A stretch of DNA of 64,000 nt, taken from positions 1 to 64,000 of the forward strand of contig NZ_JABKKF010000002.1 in the NCBI RefSeq assembly GCF_013166605.1, in the 5' to 3' direction. Of this stretch, positions 9,103-16,912 are shown piece after piece; the first letter of the stretch is position 1, and every line of letters starts with the position of its first letter. This DNA is from Xylanibacter muris (GTDB lineage: Bacteria; Bacteroidota; Bacteroidia; Bacteroidales; Bacteroidaceae). The position numbers were made by a program, and so were the translations under genes. The notes beneath the pieces are model-generated. The model was not told where the DNA came from and did no database searches. It worked only from the letters and a program-made list of their open reading frames with translations.

Positions 9103-9343
9103 TGTAATAAAAATTCATGGCCTGCTCAGCGGTATGCGACGGCCCGTATGGTTGTGTTTGTAATTAACTGATATACAGTGGATTAATGTTTGTTAAAAGT
9201 ATGCCAAAAATGAACAGCCTGTTCTTGCCCGATGAATAGGCTGTTCATGCTTGATGAATAGGCTATTCATTGAGCATGAATGGTATGTTCATCGGAAAAG
9301 GATTTTACGTATGGGTGGAAATGTAAATAGATTTCAAAAAAAA
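9103..9343 (+). repeat. 241-bp dispersed repeat element, copy 1
   Basis: It starts with TGTAATAAAAATTCA and ends with ATGTAAATAGATTTC plus eight A. Inside, four units of exactly 22 bp begin at 9211, 9233, 9255 and 9277, each carrying a 15-base dyad close to TGAATAGGCTRTTCA. The second copy (48584-48824, opposite strand) aligns end to end without gaps: the distances from left border to CCAAAAATG (101 bp) and from there to ATGTAAATAG (117 bp) are identical. The interior from about 9118 to 9165 is poorly conserved. It lies between divergent genes, about 120 bp upstream of nspC. It has no coding potential and no transposase. Confidence 0.85.
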
Positions 9344-9435
9344 TGCACCGTCGCTTCTTTATTAACCTTACTGCGTGGCTCTGTTATTATTAAATGAAAT
9401 AAGGCAATCTGTTTTTTCAGTTTCGGAAAAATGGC

Positions 9436-9443
9436 TATCTTTG
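9436..9443 (+). promoter_or_regulatory. -7 element upstream of nspC
   Basis: TATCTTTG matches the consensus exactly and lies 21 bp before the chosen ATG at 9465. This placement excludes the longer open frame that begins at 9375. Confidence 0.6.
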
Positions 9444-9464
9444 CATTCCATTAAAATACTACAA

Positions 9465-10619
9465 ATGAGCAATACATATAAGAACATACCCACACCTATA
9501 TATATAATAGAAGAGAAACTGCTGCGTCGCAATCTCCGGTTGATATCAGATGTTGCCCGCATGGCAGACATAGAGATCATACTTGCTTTTAAGGCATTTG
9601 CCTTATGGAAGACGTTCCCCATATTTCGTGAATATATAAACTCTACAACAGCAAGTTCGCTTTCCGAGGCTCTTCTTGCCCTTGAAGAATTCGGTGCGCC
9701 CGCGCATACTTTTTCCCCTGCCTATACTGACTATGAAATAAAAGATATCGCACGCTGCTCAAGTCATGTTTCATTCAATTCCCTCACACAGTTGCAGCGG
9801 TATGCAAAGACAGTGAAAGACGCAAATCCGGATGTGTCTATAGGATTGCGTGTCAATCCTGAATATTCGGAAGTCGGCACATTGTTGTATAATCCATGTG
9901 CGCCGGGGACGCGATTCGGGGTGATTGCGGATGAATTGCCTGAGGAATTGCCCTGCGAGATAGAAGGCTTCCATTGTCATTGTCACTGCGAGAGCGGGGC
10001 GGATGTGTTTCAGCGTACGTTGGCTCATATAGAGGCAAAGTTCGGAAAATGGCTTCCTCGGCTGAAATGGATAAATTTCGGTGGCGGGCATCTTATTACG
10101 CGTGACGGCTACGATGTGGAACTTTTAGTGGGAATGATGAGGGATTTCCATAAGCGTTATCCTGGTCTGCGGGTGATTCTTGAGCCGGGGAGTGCGTTCG
10201 CATGGAGGACTGGCTCGCTTGTGTCGCATGTTGTCGACATTGTGGAGAATCATGGAATAAAGACGGCGATTCTTGATGTCAGTTTCACATGTCACATGCC
10301 TGATTGTCTTGAGATGCCTTATCAGCCGGCAGTGCGTAATGCCGAAATGCTTCCGTTGGATAAGGCTGACGAGGAGAATACATATCGTTTAGGCGGGAAT
10401 AGTTGTCTTTCCGGTGATTTTATGGGGTCTTGGCGTTTCCCGGCTTCTTTGAAAGTCGGTGACACTGTGGTTTTTGAGGATATGATACATTATACAACCG
10501 TAAAGACAACCATGTTTAACGGTATTGCCCATCCTGCTATTGGAATGGAGAAAACGGACGGCAGCATTGAAATATTGCGTGAATACGGTTATTCGGATTA
10601 TAAAAATCGTATGGATTGA
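9465..10619 (+). CDS. nspC: carboxynorspermidine decarboxylase
   Basis: PLP enzyme that decarboxylates carboxynorspermidine or carboxyspermidine in the alternative polyamine pathway used by Bacteroidales. The chosen start (MSNTYKNIPTPIYI) gives 384 residues, the usual family length; the longer frame would place its start before the promoter. The PLP lysine is K43 in AFKAF. GFHCHCHCES and INFGGGH are alanine-racemase-fold decarboxylase motifs, and HMPDCLEMPYQP and LGGNSCLSGD are typical of NspC. The usual partner, carboxyspermidine dehydrogenase, is not in the window. The gene is monocistronic by position, between the 241-bp element and a tRNA cluster. Confidence 0.92.
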   Translation: MSNTYKNIPTPIYIIEEKLLRRNLRLISDVARMADIEIILAFKAFALWKTFPIFREYINSTTASSLSEALLALEEFGAPAHTFSPAYTDYEIKDIARCSSHVSFNSLTQLQRYAKTVKDANPDVSIGLRVNPEYSEVGTLLYNPCAPGTRFGVIADELPEELPCEIEGFHCHCHCESGADVFQRTLAHIEAKFGKWLPRLKWINFGGGHLITRDGYDVELLVGMMRDFHKRYPGLRVILEPGSAFAWRTGSLVSHVVDIVENHGIKTAILDVSFTCHMPDCLEMPYQPAVRNAEMLPLDKADEENTYRLGGNSCLSGDFMGSWRFPASLKVGDTVVFEDMIHYTTVKTTMFNGIAHPAIGMEKTDGSIEILREYGYSDYKNRMD

Positions 10620-10648
10620 ACTTTTTTTTGAAAAAAACATGGAAAAGT

Positions 10649-10679
10649 TTTGGCAGTTGAAAAAAAAGCAGTACCTTTG
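10649..10679 (+). promoter_or_regulatory. promoter of the Gly-Leu-Leu-Gly tRNA cluster
   Basis: TTTG (10649-10652), a 19-bp spacer and TACCTTTG (10672-10679), followed by CAACCGC. The TACCTTTGCA form is shared with the other stable-RNA promoters in the window (21105, 40787, 61641) and with rpsP. Confidence 0.8.
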
Positions 10680-10720
10680 CAACCGCAATCGAGAGAGATG
10701 CTCCTTGTAAAAGGATATAT

Positions 10721-10793
10721 GCGGAAATAGCTCAGTTGGTAGAGCACAACCTTGCCAAGGTTGGGGTCGCGAGTTCGAGTCTCGTTTTCCGCT
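10721..10793 (+). tRNA. tRNA-Gly (GCC), copy 1
   Basis: A cloverleaf with acceptor GCGGAAA/TTTCCGC, anticodon GCC at 10754-10756, T-loop TTCGAGT and discriminator T. It is identical to the copy at 11054-11126. CCA is not encoded. Confidence 0.96.
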
Positions 10794-10842
10794 CAGCTTT
10801 TTGAACAAAAAAGAGATTGAAAGAGGTTTCAATTTGTTAAAT

Positions 10843-10924
10843 GCCCAGGTGGCGGAATTGGTAGACGCGCACGTTTCAGGTGCGTGTGTCGCGAGGCGTG
10901 CAGGTTCGAGTCCTGTTCTGGGCA
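10843..10924 (+). tRNA. tRNA-Leu (CAG)
   Basis: A class II tRNA with long variable arm: acceptor GCCCAGG/TCTGGGC, anticodon stem CACGT/GCGTG around loop TTCAGGT, anticodon CAG at 10877-10879, discriminator A. Confidence 0.94.
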
Positions 10925-10952
10925 CTCTTTTTTATTCGCATTCTTATATGTT

Positions 10953-11039
10953 GGAGAGGTGGCGGAATTGGTAGACGCGCTACTTTGAGGGGGTAGTGTC
11001 AATCGTGACGTGGGAGTTCGAGTCTCCTCCTCTTCACCA
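10953..11039 (+). tRNA. tRNA-Leu (GAG)
   Basis: A class II tRNA: acceptor GGAGAGG/CCTCTTC, anticodon stem CTACT/GGTAG, anticodon GAG at 10987-10989, long variable arm, discriminator A. Unlike its cluster neighbours it is followed by an encoded CCA (11037-11039). Confidence 0.94.
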
Positions 11040-11053
11040 TATTCTTGTTTATT

Positions 11054-11126
11054 GCGGAAATAGCTCAGTTGGTAGAGCACAACCTTGCCAAGGTTGGGGT
11101 CGCGAGTTCGAGTCTCGTTTTCCGCT
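11054..11126 (+). tRNA. tRNA-Gly (GCC), copy 2
   Basis: Identical over its whole length to the copy at 10721-10793; anticodon GCC at 11087-11089. It ends the four-tRNA cluster. Confidence 0.96.
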
Positions 11127-11175
11127 CTTTATGGTTATAAAGAATTTTTTTTCATTTGAAAAACAACACTTCGTT

Positions 11176-11718
11176 ATGAATTTGTATTTGAGATATTTTG
11201 ATAGAGAAATATTAGTTACCAATGTAGATGATGCCATTTCCTTTTTAGCCAGCATAGATGAGATAGGTATGAATCCTATATTGGAATCCGATGTGAGAGA
11301 CTATGTGGCCAGTGATGTTTTTTATCCAAAAAGATATAAGATACGTCCGCGTGTTTATTTTATCATAATAAAGACAGAGGCGCCGACAATGGCGGATTTC
11401 AAGAACAAGAAAGCCTTGCATACCACTTCTCCTTCCGAAAAAGACCGTACGGGGTCTCCGGTATTGGTGAAGCTTAATGAGGAAGTGTTCGGATGGTACG
11501 AAGGGGAGGTTGACTTCAAGCGGGTGCTTCAGGTGCCCGGTACAGGAAAATTCCAGTATCGTGACACTCATTTTGTGGCACGTTGCAAGGCGTATTCCGG
11601 TATCGATTGCTATAACCGTATAATCGAGCATCTGCGGCAGCGGGTAGACTCACGCAGTCAGTTTCCTTCGGCTAAAGGAAAGAATTTCAGGTTCAGGTTT
11701 CTCGGTCTGTGCAAATAG
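11176..11718 (+). CDS. conserved-looking hypothetical protein downstream of tRNAs
   Basis: I do not recognise the family with confidence. The start MNLYLRYFDREILV gives 180 residues; the open frame continues upstream through a tRNA and is not coding there. A closer alternative ATG at 11131 would add 15 residues. The protein is acidic to neutral, has no signal peptide or membrane segment, and contains a central disordered-looking linker (residues 75-95) and a basic C-terminus (GKNFRFRFLGLCK). It follows the tRNA cluster after 50 bp with no terminator seen, so read-through transcription is possible. It is likely cytoplasmic. Confidence 0.65.
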   Translation: MNLYLRYFDREILVTNVDDAISFLASIDEIGMNPILESDVRDYVASDVFYPKRYKIRPRVYFIIIKTEAPTMADFKNKKALHTTSPSEKDRTGSPVLVKLNEEVFGWYEGEVDFKRVLQVPGTGKFQYRDTHFVARCKAYSGIDCYNRIIEHLRQRVDSRSQFPSAKGKNFRFRFLGLCK

Positions 11719-11731
11719 TCTTTTTTTATTG

Positions 11732-11739
11732 TATCTTTG
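11732..11739 (+). promoter_or_regulatory. -7 element for the ssb operon
   Basis: TATCTTTG lies 19 bp before the ssb start codon and matches the Bacteroidetes -7 consensus exactly. Confidence 0.55.
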
Positions 11740-11758
11740 TATGTTTTATATTTAAGGT

Positions 11759-12205
11759 ATGAATAAGGTGATGCTTATAGGTAATGTAGGTAAGGAGCCG
11801 GATGTCCGTTATGTGGATGCCGGAACCGCTGTGGCCCGTGTTACCGTAGCCACTTCGGAACGCGGATACACCTTGCCGAACGGTACACGGGTGCCTGAGC
11901 GTACAGACTGGCATACTGTGATATTTTGGAGGAGGCTTGCAGAGATAGTTGAAAAATATGTCCATAAGGGTGACAAGCTTTATATAGAAGGCAGAATACG
12001 TTATACTGTGTATGACGATAAACGCGGAGTCAGGCATAACGCTACCGAGATATGGGCGGAGAATATGGAGATGCTTTCTTCCAAATCCGTTTCATCCGCA
12101 GTGGTGGAACAAAATGGAACGGTTGCCGCAAGTGCTTCACAGGAAGACTGCCAAAGGGATAATAATTCGATAAATACGGAAATAGGCAAAGATATGCCTT
12201 TTTAA
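11759..12205 (+). CDS. ssb: single-stranded DNA-binding protein
   Basis: Binds and protects single-stranded DNA during replication and repair. The OB-fold core occupies residues 1-105 with MNKVMLIGNVGKEPDVRY at the start and DWHTVIFWRRLAEIVEKYV in the middle, both typical of SSB. A disordered linker follows, and the acidic tip ends in DMPF, the Bacteroidetes form of the DDDIPF partner-binding tail. Length 148 is normal. It is 12 bp upstream of gldE, matching the ssb-gldE order common in Bacteroidetes. Confidence 0.94.
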   Translation: MNKVMLIGNVGKEPDVRYVDAGTAVARVTVATSERGYTLPNGTRVPERTDWHTVIFWRRLAEIVEKYVHKGDKLYIEGRIRYTVYDDKRGVRHNATEIWAENMEMLSSKSVSSAVVEQNGTVAASASQEDCQRDNNSINTEIGKDMPF

Positions 12206-12217
12206 AAATATACAGTT

Positions 12218-13564
12218 TTGTTAGAAGATTTACAAGCCGCACTGTTACAGGTGCAATTTATCTCACCGGATTTGGGTACGGTAGTTTCCGGAGTACTTGC
12301 TTTTTTGCTTTTGTTTATGTCGGCATTTGCATCCGGTTCCGAAATTTCGTTATTCTCGCTGACACCGTCTGATATAGCGGAAATAGAGGAAGAGAAAGAC
12401 AGGCGTGATTCAATGATAAAGGTATTGAGGAATGATTCCGAGCGCACATTGGCTACGATTCTTATAGCCAATAACCTTGTGAATGTTACTATAATCATGC
12501 TTTGCAACAACTTTTTTGAGCATATTGTTGATTTCGGCAATGCGCATATATTGCAGTTCTTGTGTATTACGGTCCTTCTGTCATCATTGTTGTTGCTTTT
12601 CGGTGAGGTGATGCCCAAGATATTCTGCGTTCAGCATCCGCTGATGTTCTGCCGCTGGTCGGCTTCCGGCCTTATTCTTGCAAGGAAGATATTCCGTCCT
12701 TTTGCCTCGGTTTTGCTCAGTTCCGGAATAATTGCCGGTAAGGTGATGCAGAAAGAAAGCCATGTGCTTAGTGTTGACGATCTGGAACAGGCTTTGGAGC
12801 TTACCGACAAAAACGACATCAAGGATGAGCAGAGAATGCTTGAAGGCATAGTCCGCTTTGGTGACGAGACAGCTCAGGAAATCATGACCAGCCGTCAGGA
12901 TGTTGTGGATTTGGACTTCAGGTCTACTTTTCCCGAAGTGTTGAAATGTATCGTGGAGAATAATTATTCACGCATACCGGTATATCAGAACAATAAGGAT
13001 AATGTGCGTGGTATATTATATATAAAGGATTTGTTGCCACACTTGGGCAAGCCTTCGAATTTTCGTTGGCAGTCGTTGATACGTCCTCCACATTTTGTTC
13101 CTGAGACAAAGAAGATCGACGCCCTGTTGCGTGAGTTTCAGGAGAACAAAGTGCATATTGCCATTGTGGTGGATGAGTTTGGAGGCACGAGCGGTATCGT
13201 TACGTTGGAAGATGTCCTTGAAGAGATTGTCGGGGAGATAAATGATGAATATGACGAGGAAGAGAAAAATTATGTGAAGCTGAGTACGAATACTTATATT
13301 TTTGAAGGGAAGACATTGCTTAGCGACTTTCATAAAATATTGAATGTCGATGACGATGTGTTTTCCGCAGTGGAGGGAGACGCCGACACCGTAGCCGGCT
13401 TGCTTCTTGAATTGAAGGGGGATTTTCCCGCCTTGCACGAAAAGCTTGAATATGCTCCTTTCGCGTTTGAGGTCATGGAGATGGACGAGCGGAGAATATC
13501 CAAAGTGAAAGTGACTATAAAAGAAATGGTGCCGGTCTCTGCTGATGGTAAAAAAGATTTATGA
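12218..13564 (+). CDS. gldE: GldE-family protein (CNNM/CBS/CorC)
   Basis: A membrane protein of the hemolysin/CorC type called GldE in gliding Bacteroidetes; non-gliding gut species keep it, and ion transport or envelope maintenance is a likely role. Several membrane segments in the DUF21/CNNM region (residues 22-170), a CBS pair at about 222-345 (with YSRIPVYQ and HIAIVVDEFGGTSGIVTLEDVLEEIVG type signatures, the latter beginning near 308), and a C-terminal CorC_HlyC domain from about 350. Translation appears to start at TTG (12218), 12 bp after ssb. Its stop overlaps the truA start as ATGA. Confidence 0.88.
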   Translation: MLEDLQAALLQVQFISPDLGTVVSGVLAFLLLFMSAFASGSEISLFSLTPSDIAEIEEEKDRRDSMIKVLRNDSERTLATILIANNLVNVTIIMLCNNFFEHIVDFGNAHILQFLCITVLLSSLLLLFGEVMPKIFCVQHPLMFCRWSASGLILARKIFRPFASVLLSSGIIAGKVMQKESHVLSVDDLEQALELTDKNDIKDEQRMLEGIVRFGDETAQEIMTSRQDVVDLDFRSTFPEVLKCIVENNYSRIPVYQNNKDNVRGILYIKDLLPHLGKPSNFRWQSLIRPPHFVPETKKIDALLREFQENKVHIAIVVDEFGGTSGIVTLEDVLEEIVGEINDEYDEEEKNYVKLSTNTYIFEGKTLLSDFHKILNVDDDVFSAVEGDADTVAGLLLELKGDFPALHEKLEYAPFAFEVMEMDERRISKVKVTIKEMVPVSADGKKDL

Positions 13565-14292
13565 TGCGTTATTTTATTGAACTTCAGTATGACGGCACGC
13601 GTTATCATGGCTGGCAGATACAGCCAAACGGTGTTTCTGTTCAGGAGGAGTTGCAGAATGCCCTTTCCACCTTGCTAAGGGCAGAGACAACGGTTACCGG
13701 TGCCGGACGTACGGATGCGGGCGTACATGCGCGGATGATGGTGGCTCATTTTGATTCTGACAAGAAAACAGACTGTGCCGGACTTGTCTATAAGTTAAAC
13801 CGTTTTCTTCCGCGTGATATATCTGTCGGCAATATATGGCCGGTTTCCGGTGACATGCATGCACGGTTCAGTGCGGTATCACGTACATATCATTATTATA
13901 TACACACACGAAAGCTGCCATTTGCCGTTTCATATTCGTGTGAGTTGCATTATGAGCTTGATTTCGACCTGATGAATGAGGCGGCCTCCGTTCTTTTGGA
14001 GTATAAGGATTTCGGTGCATTCTGTAAGAGCCATTCGGATGCCAGGACTACATTATGTGACGTGACGGATGCCGGATGGCGGAAGATATCATCATCGCAG
14101 TGGTATTTTACCATAACGGCCAACCGTTTTCTTCGTAATATGGTGCGTGCTGTTGTCGGCACTCTTATCGAGGTCGGGCGTCACAGGTTGACACCCGAGG
14201 ATTTCAGAAAGGTCATTGAAGGCGGAAAACGTACGGCGGCAGGAGAGTCTATGCCGGCACATGCATTGTTCTTGGAAGAAATAAAGTATTGA
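13561..14292 (+). CDS. truA: tRNA pseudouridine(38-40) synthase
   Basis: Converts uridines 38-40 of tRNA anticodon arms to pseudouridine. The catalytic motif GAGRTDAGVHA holds D52. The N-terminal YFIELQYDGTRYHGWQIQP and the later NRFLRNMVRAVVGTLIEVG are standard TruA signatures. Length 243 is normal. The start codon overlaps the end of gldE by four bases, so the genes are translationally coupled; the next gene begins two bases after its stop. Confidence 0.96.
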   Translation: MMRYFIELQYDGTRYHGWQIQPNGVSVQEELQNALSTLLRAETTVTGAGRTDAGVHARMMVAHFDSDKKTDCAGLVYKLNRFLPRDISVGNIWPVSGDMHARFSAVSRTYHYYIHTRKLPFAVSYSCELHYELDFDLMNEAASVLLEYKDFGAFCKSHSDARTTLCDVTDAGWRKISSSQWYFTITANRFLRNMVRAVVGTLIEVGRHRLTPEDFRKVIEGGKRTAAGESMPAHALFLEEIKY

Positions 14293-14293
14293 C

Positions 14294-15211
14294 ATGTGGT
14301 TGGTTTTAGCATTTTTTTCTGCCGCTTTATTGGGATTTTATGATTCTTTCAAAAAGAAAGCATTAGGCGGCAATGCCGTAATACCGGTATTGTTCCTGAA
14401 TACGCTTTTCTCGTCTCTCATATTTTTGCCGTTTGTCTTGTTGAGTATGTATACAGGAATGCTTGACGGAACTGTTTTCCATACTGCGGCAGGAGGATGG
14501 GAGGAGCATAAGTACATATTGCTTAAGAGCTGTATCGTGTTGAGCAGTTGGGTTCTGGGGTATTTCGGCATAAAGCATCTTCCGTTGACTATTGTAGGGC
14601 CGATAAATGCCACACGTCCGGTGATGGTGTTGGTCGGTGCGTTTGTGTTTTTCGGTGAGCGTCTGAATTTGTGGCAGTGGACCGGTGTGTTGCTGGCTGT
14701 TATGTCGTTTTTCATGCTCAGTCGCAGCGGAAAGAAAGAAGGTATCGATTTCAGGCATGACCATTGGATATGGATGATTGTCGGGGCGGCCGTGCTTGGA
14801 GCCGTTAGCGGTCTTTATGATAAGTATCTGATGGCTCCGGCGGGAGAAGGTGGTGTCGGCCTTGACCGTATGATGGTACAGAGCTGGTATAACATCTACC
14901 AGTGTTTTATGATGGGAGGTATGCTGTTGCTTTTGTGGTGGCCGAAGCATAAGACAACCACACCGTTCAGATGGGATTGGGGAATAGTATGTGTGAGCAT
15001 ATTTCTAAGCGCCGCTGATTTTGTATATTTCTATTCTCTGAGTCTTCCCGGAGCCATGATAAGTGTTGTTTCGATGGTAAGGCGCGGAAGCGTATTGGTC
15101 AGTTTCCTCTTTGGAGCCGTTGCTTTTCACGAAAAGAACCTTAAGTCTAAAATTGTCGATCTTGCCCTTGTGCTGCTTGGAATGATATTCCTTTACATTG
15201 GTTCCGACTGA
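14294..15211 (+). CDS. EamA/DMT-family transporter
   Basis: An integral membrane protein of 305 residues with about ten hydrophobic segments in two EamA-like halves. The first half ends near residue 150 (VLLAVMSFFMLSRSG), the second begins WIWMIVGAAVLGAVSGLYDKY and ends VLLGMIFLYIGSD. GPINATRPVMVLVGAFVFFGE fits the conserved end of an EamA repeat. The substrate cannot be read from sequence. It starts two bases after truA and closes the ssb operon. Confidence 0.85.
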   Translation: MWLVLAFFSAALLGFYDSFKKKALGGNAVIPVLFLNTLFSSLIFLPFVLLSMYTGMLDGTVFHTAAGGWEEHKYILLKSCIVLSSWVLGYFGIKHLPLTIVGPINATRPVMVLVGAFVFFGERLNLWQWTGVLLAVMSFFMLSRSGKKEGIDFRHDHWIWMIVGAAVLGAVSGLYDKYLMAPAGEGGVGLDRMMVQSWYNIYQCFMMGGMLLLLWWPKHKTTTPFRWDWGIVCVSIFLSAADFVYFYSLSLPGAMISVVSMVRRGSVLVSFLFGAVAFHEKNLKSKIVDLALVLLGMIFLYIGSD

Positions 15212-15279
15212 CAGTTTGTAGGATTTTGTATCAAGATAGTGGATTTTTGTTTCCAGACAAGAGATAAAAGGTAAGAATA

Positions 15280-15336
15280 TTTGTATATCCGGATATTAAT
15301 GTTTATATTTGCATGGCAAGTATAAACATTAATATC
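15280..15336 (+). promoter_or_regulatory. promoter with a 16-bp perfect inverted repeat over the -7/start region
   Basis: TTTG (15280-15283), a 20-bp spacer and TATATTTG (15304-15311) form a consensus promoter for the NfeD-SPFH pair. Perfect 16-bp complementary arms (15292-15307 and 15321-15336) overlap the -7 element and the expected transcription start and end 8 bp before the NfeD start codon. It could be an operator or a leader hairpin. Confidence 0.65.
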
Positions 15337-15344
15337 AAGATATT

Positions 15345-15809
15345 ATGATAGATTATATCTCCGGACATCTTTGGCAACTTTGGTCTGTAATAGCATTTCT
15401 ATGTCTTATTTTCGAGATGACCACGGGCACGTTTTACCTTCTGTGTTTTACGGTTGGTGCCGTGGGTGCGTTGTTGTCTTCGTTTGTGTGCGGCTTTTAT
15501 GCCCAGATTGTCGTGTTTGCGGCAGTATCTGCAATATGCGTGTTTCTTGCGCGTCCTTTTGCAGTTAGATACTTTCATCATGACGGAGAGGCACGTGTGA
15601 GCAATGCTGACGCTATAATAGGGCGTATAGGCACTGTAACTCAGGTTATAGAGAAAGACGGCTACGGACGTGTGGCAATTGACGGTGATGACTGGAAAGC
15701 GGTTTGCTCTGCCGGATTGTTGATTCCTGCAGGAAATAAAGTGAAGGTTATAGGGCGCGACAGCCTGATTATCGACGTTGTTCCGGCATCGTCCGTGGAT
15801 ATTGCCTGA
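15345..15809 (+). CDS. NfeD-like membrane protein
   Basis: A short NfeD (NfeD1b-type) protein of 154 residues without the protease domain. Two or three membrane segments at residues 10-75 (LWQLWSVIAFLCLIFEM, then FTVGAVGALLSSF) precede a soluble OB-fold domain of about 70 residues (ADAIIGRIGTVTQVI to VKVIGRDSLIIDV). Short NfeD proteins are usually encoded next to SPFH/stomatin proteins and help organise membrane microdomains; the next gene is such a partner, 42 bp away. The pair shares a promoter covered by an inverted repeat. Confidence 0.88.
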   Translation: MIDYISGHLWQLWSVIAFLCLIFEMTTGTFYLLCFTVGAVGALLSSFVCGFYAQIVVFAAVSAICVFLARPFAVRYFHHDGEARVSNADAIIGRIGTVTQVIEKDGYGRVAIDGDDWKAVCSAGLLIPAGNKVKVIGRDSLIIDVVPASSVDIA

Positions 15810-15851
15810 TGGTGAGTATTACTGTAATTTTAATTATTTAACTATACGTTT

Positions 15852-16805
15852 ATGGATATAGCATTTTATGTAATCGTTGTTCTCTTGGTCTTTGTTGTAG
15901 TGTTGGCCAAGAAGGCTATTTTGATAATTCCTCAGAGTGAGACGAAGATAATCGAGCGTTGGGGACGTTATCATGCCACGTTGAGTCCCGGTGTGAATTT
16001 TATTGTTCCGTTGATGGACAAGGCAAGGAGCATTGTCGTTCTGCGCCGTGGTCTATACACATATTCCACGACTATTGATTTGCGCGAGCAGGTTTACGAC
16101 TTTCCTAAGCAGAACGTCATCACCAAGGATAATGTTCAGACAGAAATCAATGCCTTGCTTTATTTCCAGATTGTAGATCCGTTCAAGGCTGTATATGAGA
16201 TTGATAATTTGCCGAATGCGATAGAGAAGCTGACCCAGACGACATTGCGTAATATAATCGGAGAACTTGAGCTTGACGAGACACTCACAAGCCGTGATAC
16301 AATAAACACAAAGTTGCGGATTGTGCTTGATGACGCCACAAATAAATGGGGTATAAAGGTTAATCGGGTGGAACTTCAGGATATCACACCTCCTGCAAGC
16401 GTGCTTAATGCCATGGAAAAACAGATGCAGGCTGAGCGTAACAAACGTGCCACTATTCTTACGAGTGAAGGAAAGAAGGCATCGGATATCCTTCAGTCAG
16501 AGGGAGAGAAGGCTGCAATAATAAACAGGGCAGAGGCAGACAAGCAGCAGGCTATTCTCAGGGCAGAGGGTGAGGCACAGGCGCGTATACGCAAGGCGGA
16601 GGCCGAGGCTGTCGCTATACGTAAGATAACGGAGGCTGTCGGGCAAAGTTCGAACCCTGCAAACTATCTTTTGGCACAGAAATACATACAGATGCTTCAG
16701 CATCTTGCGGAGGGAGATAAGACAAAGACCGTTTATCTGCCGTATGAAGCGACGAATCTTATGGGAAGTATCGGTGGTATAAAAGATTTGTTCAAGTCGG
16801 AATAA
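15852..16805 (+). CDS. SPFH/band 7 stomatin-like protein
   Basis: A 317-residue prohibitin/stomatin-family protein. One N-terminal membrane segment (residues 2-18, IAFYVIVVLLVFVVVLA), then the SPFH domain (IPQSETKIIERWGRYHATLSPGV-like start, ENVITKDNVQ-type strand, and WGIKVNRVELQDITPP at about residue 170), then a long Glu/Ala/Arg-rich coiled coil (about 190-260). It forms large membrane-anchored oligomers with the NfeD partner encoded just upstream. The closest named relatives are QmcA/slipin-type. A 19-bp terminator stem follows. Confidence 0.92.
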   Translation: MDIAFYVIVVLLVFVVVLAKKAILIIPQSETKIIERWGRYHATLSPGVNFIVPLMDKARSIVVLRRGLYTYSTTIDLREQVYDFPKQNVITKDNVQTEINALLYFQIVDPFKAVYEIDNLPNAIEKLTQTTLRNIIGELELDETLTSRDTINTKLRIVLDDATNKWGIKVNRVELQDITPPASVLNAMEKQMQAERNKRATILTSEGKKASDILQSEGEKAAIINRAEADKQQAILRAEGEAQARIRKAEAEAVAIRKITEAVGQSSNPANYLLAQKYIQMLQHLAEGDKTKTVYLPYEATNLMGSIGGIKDLFKSE

Positions 16806-16816
16806 AGACACAGACT

Positions 16817-16870
16817 GCCACAAAGGCCGGAAGCCTGAAATGATAGGGCTTCCGGCCTTTGTGGCGTTTC
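16817..16870. terminator. bidirectional terminator between SPFH gene and LytTR regulator
   Basis: Perfect 19-bp arms (16817-16835 and 16847-16865) around an 11-base loop lie between two convergent genes. Confidence 0.8.
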
Positions 16871-16912
16871 TGACAACAGCCTTTACATTATATTCAGACC
16901 ATAGGTATGGTT

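Noticed and set aside
9211..9300. CRISPR-like repeat array
   Set aside because: The 22-bp units are contiguous with no unique spacers, number only four, and no cas genes are present; it is a tandem palindromic array within a larger element.
10996..11175. N-terminal extension of the 180-residue hypothetical protein
   Set aside because: This part of the frame runs through a tRNA-Leu and a tRNA-Gly gene, so it cannot be coding.
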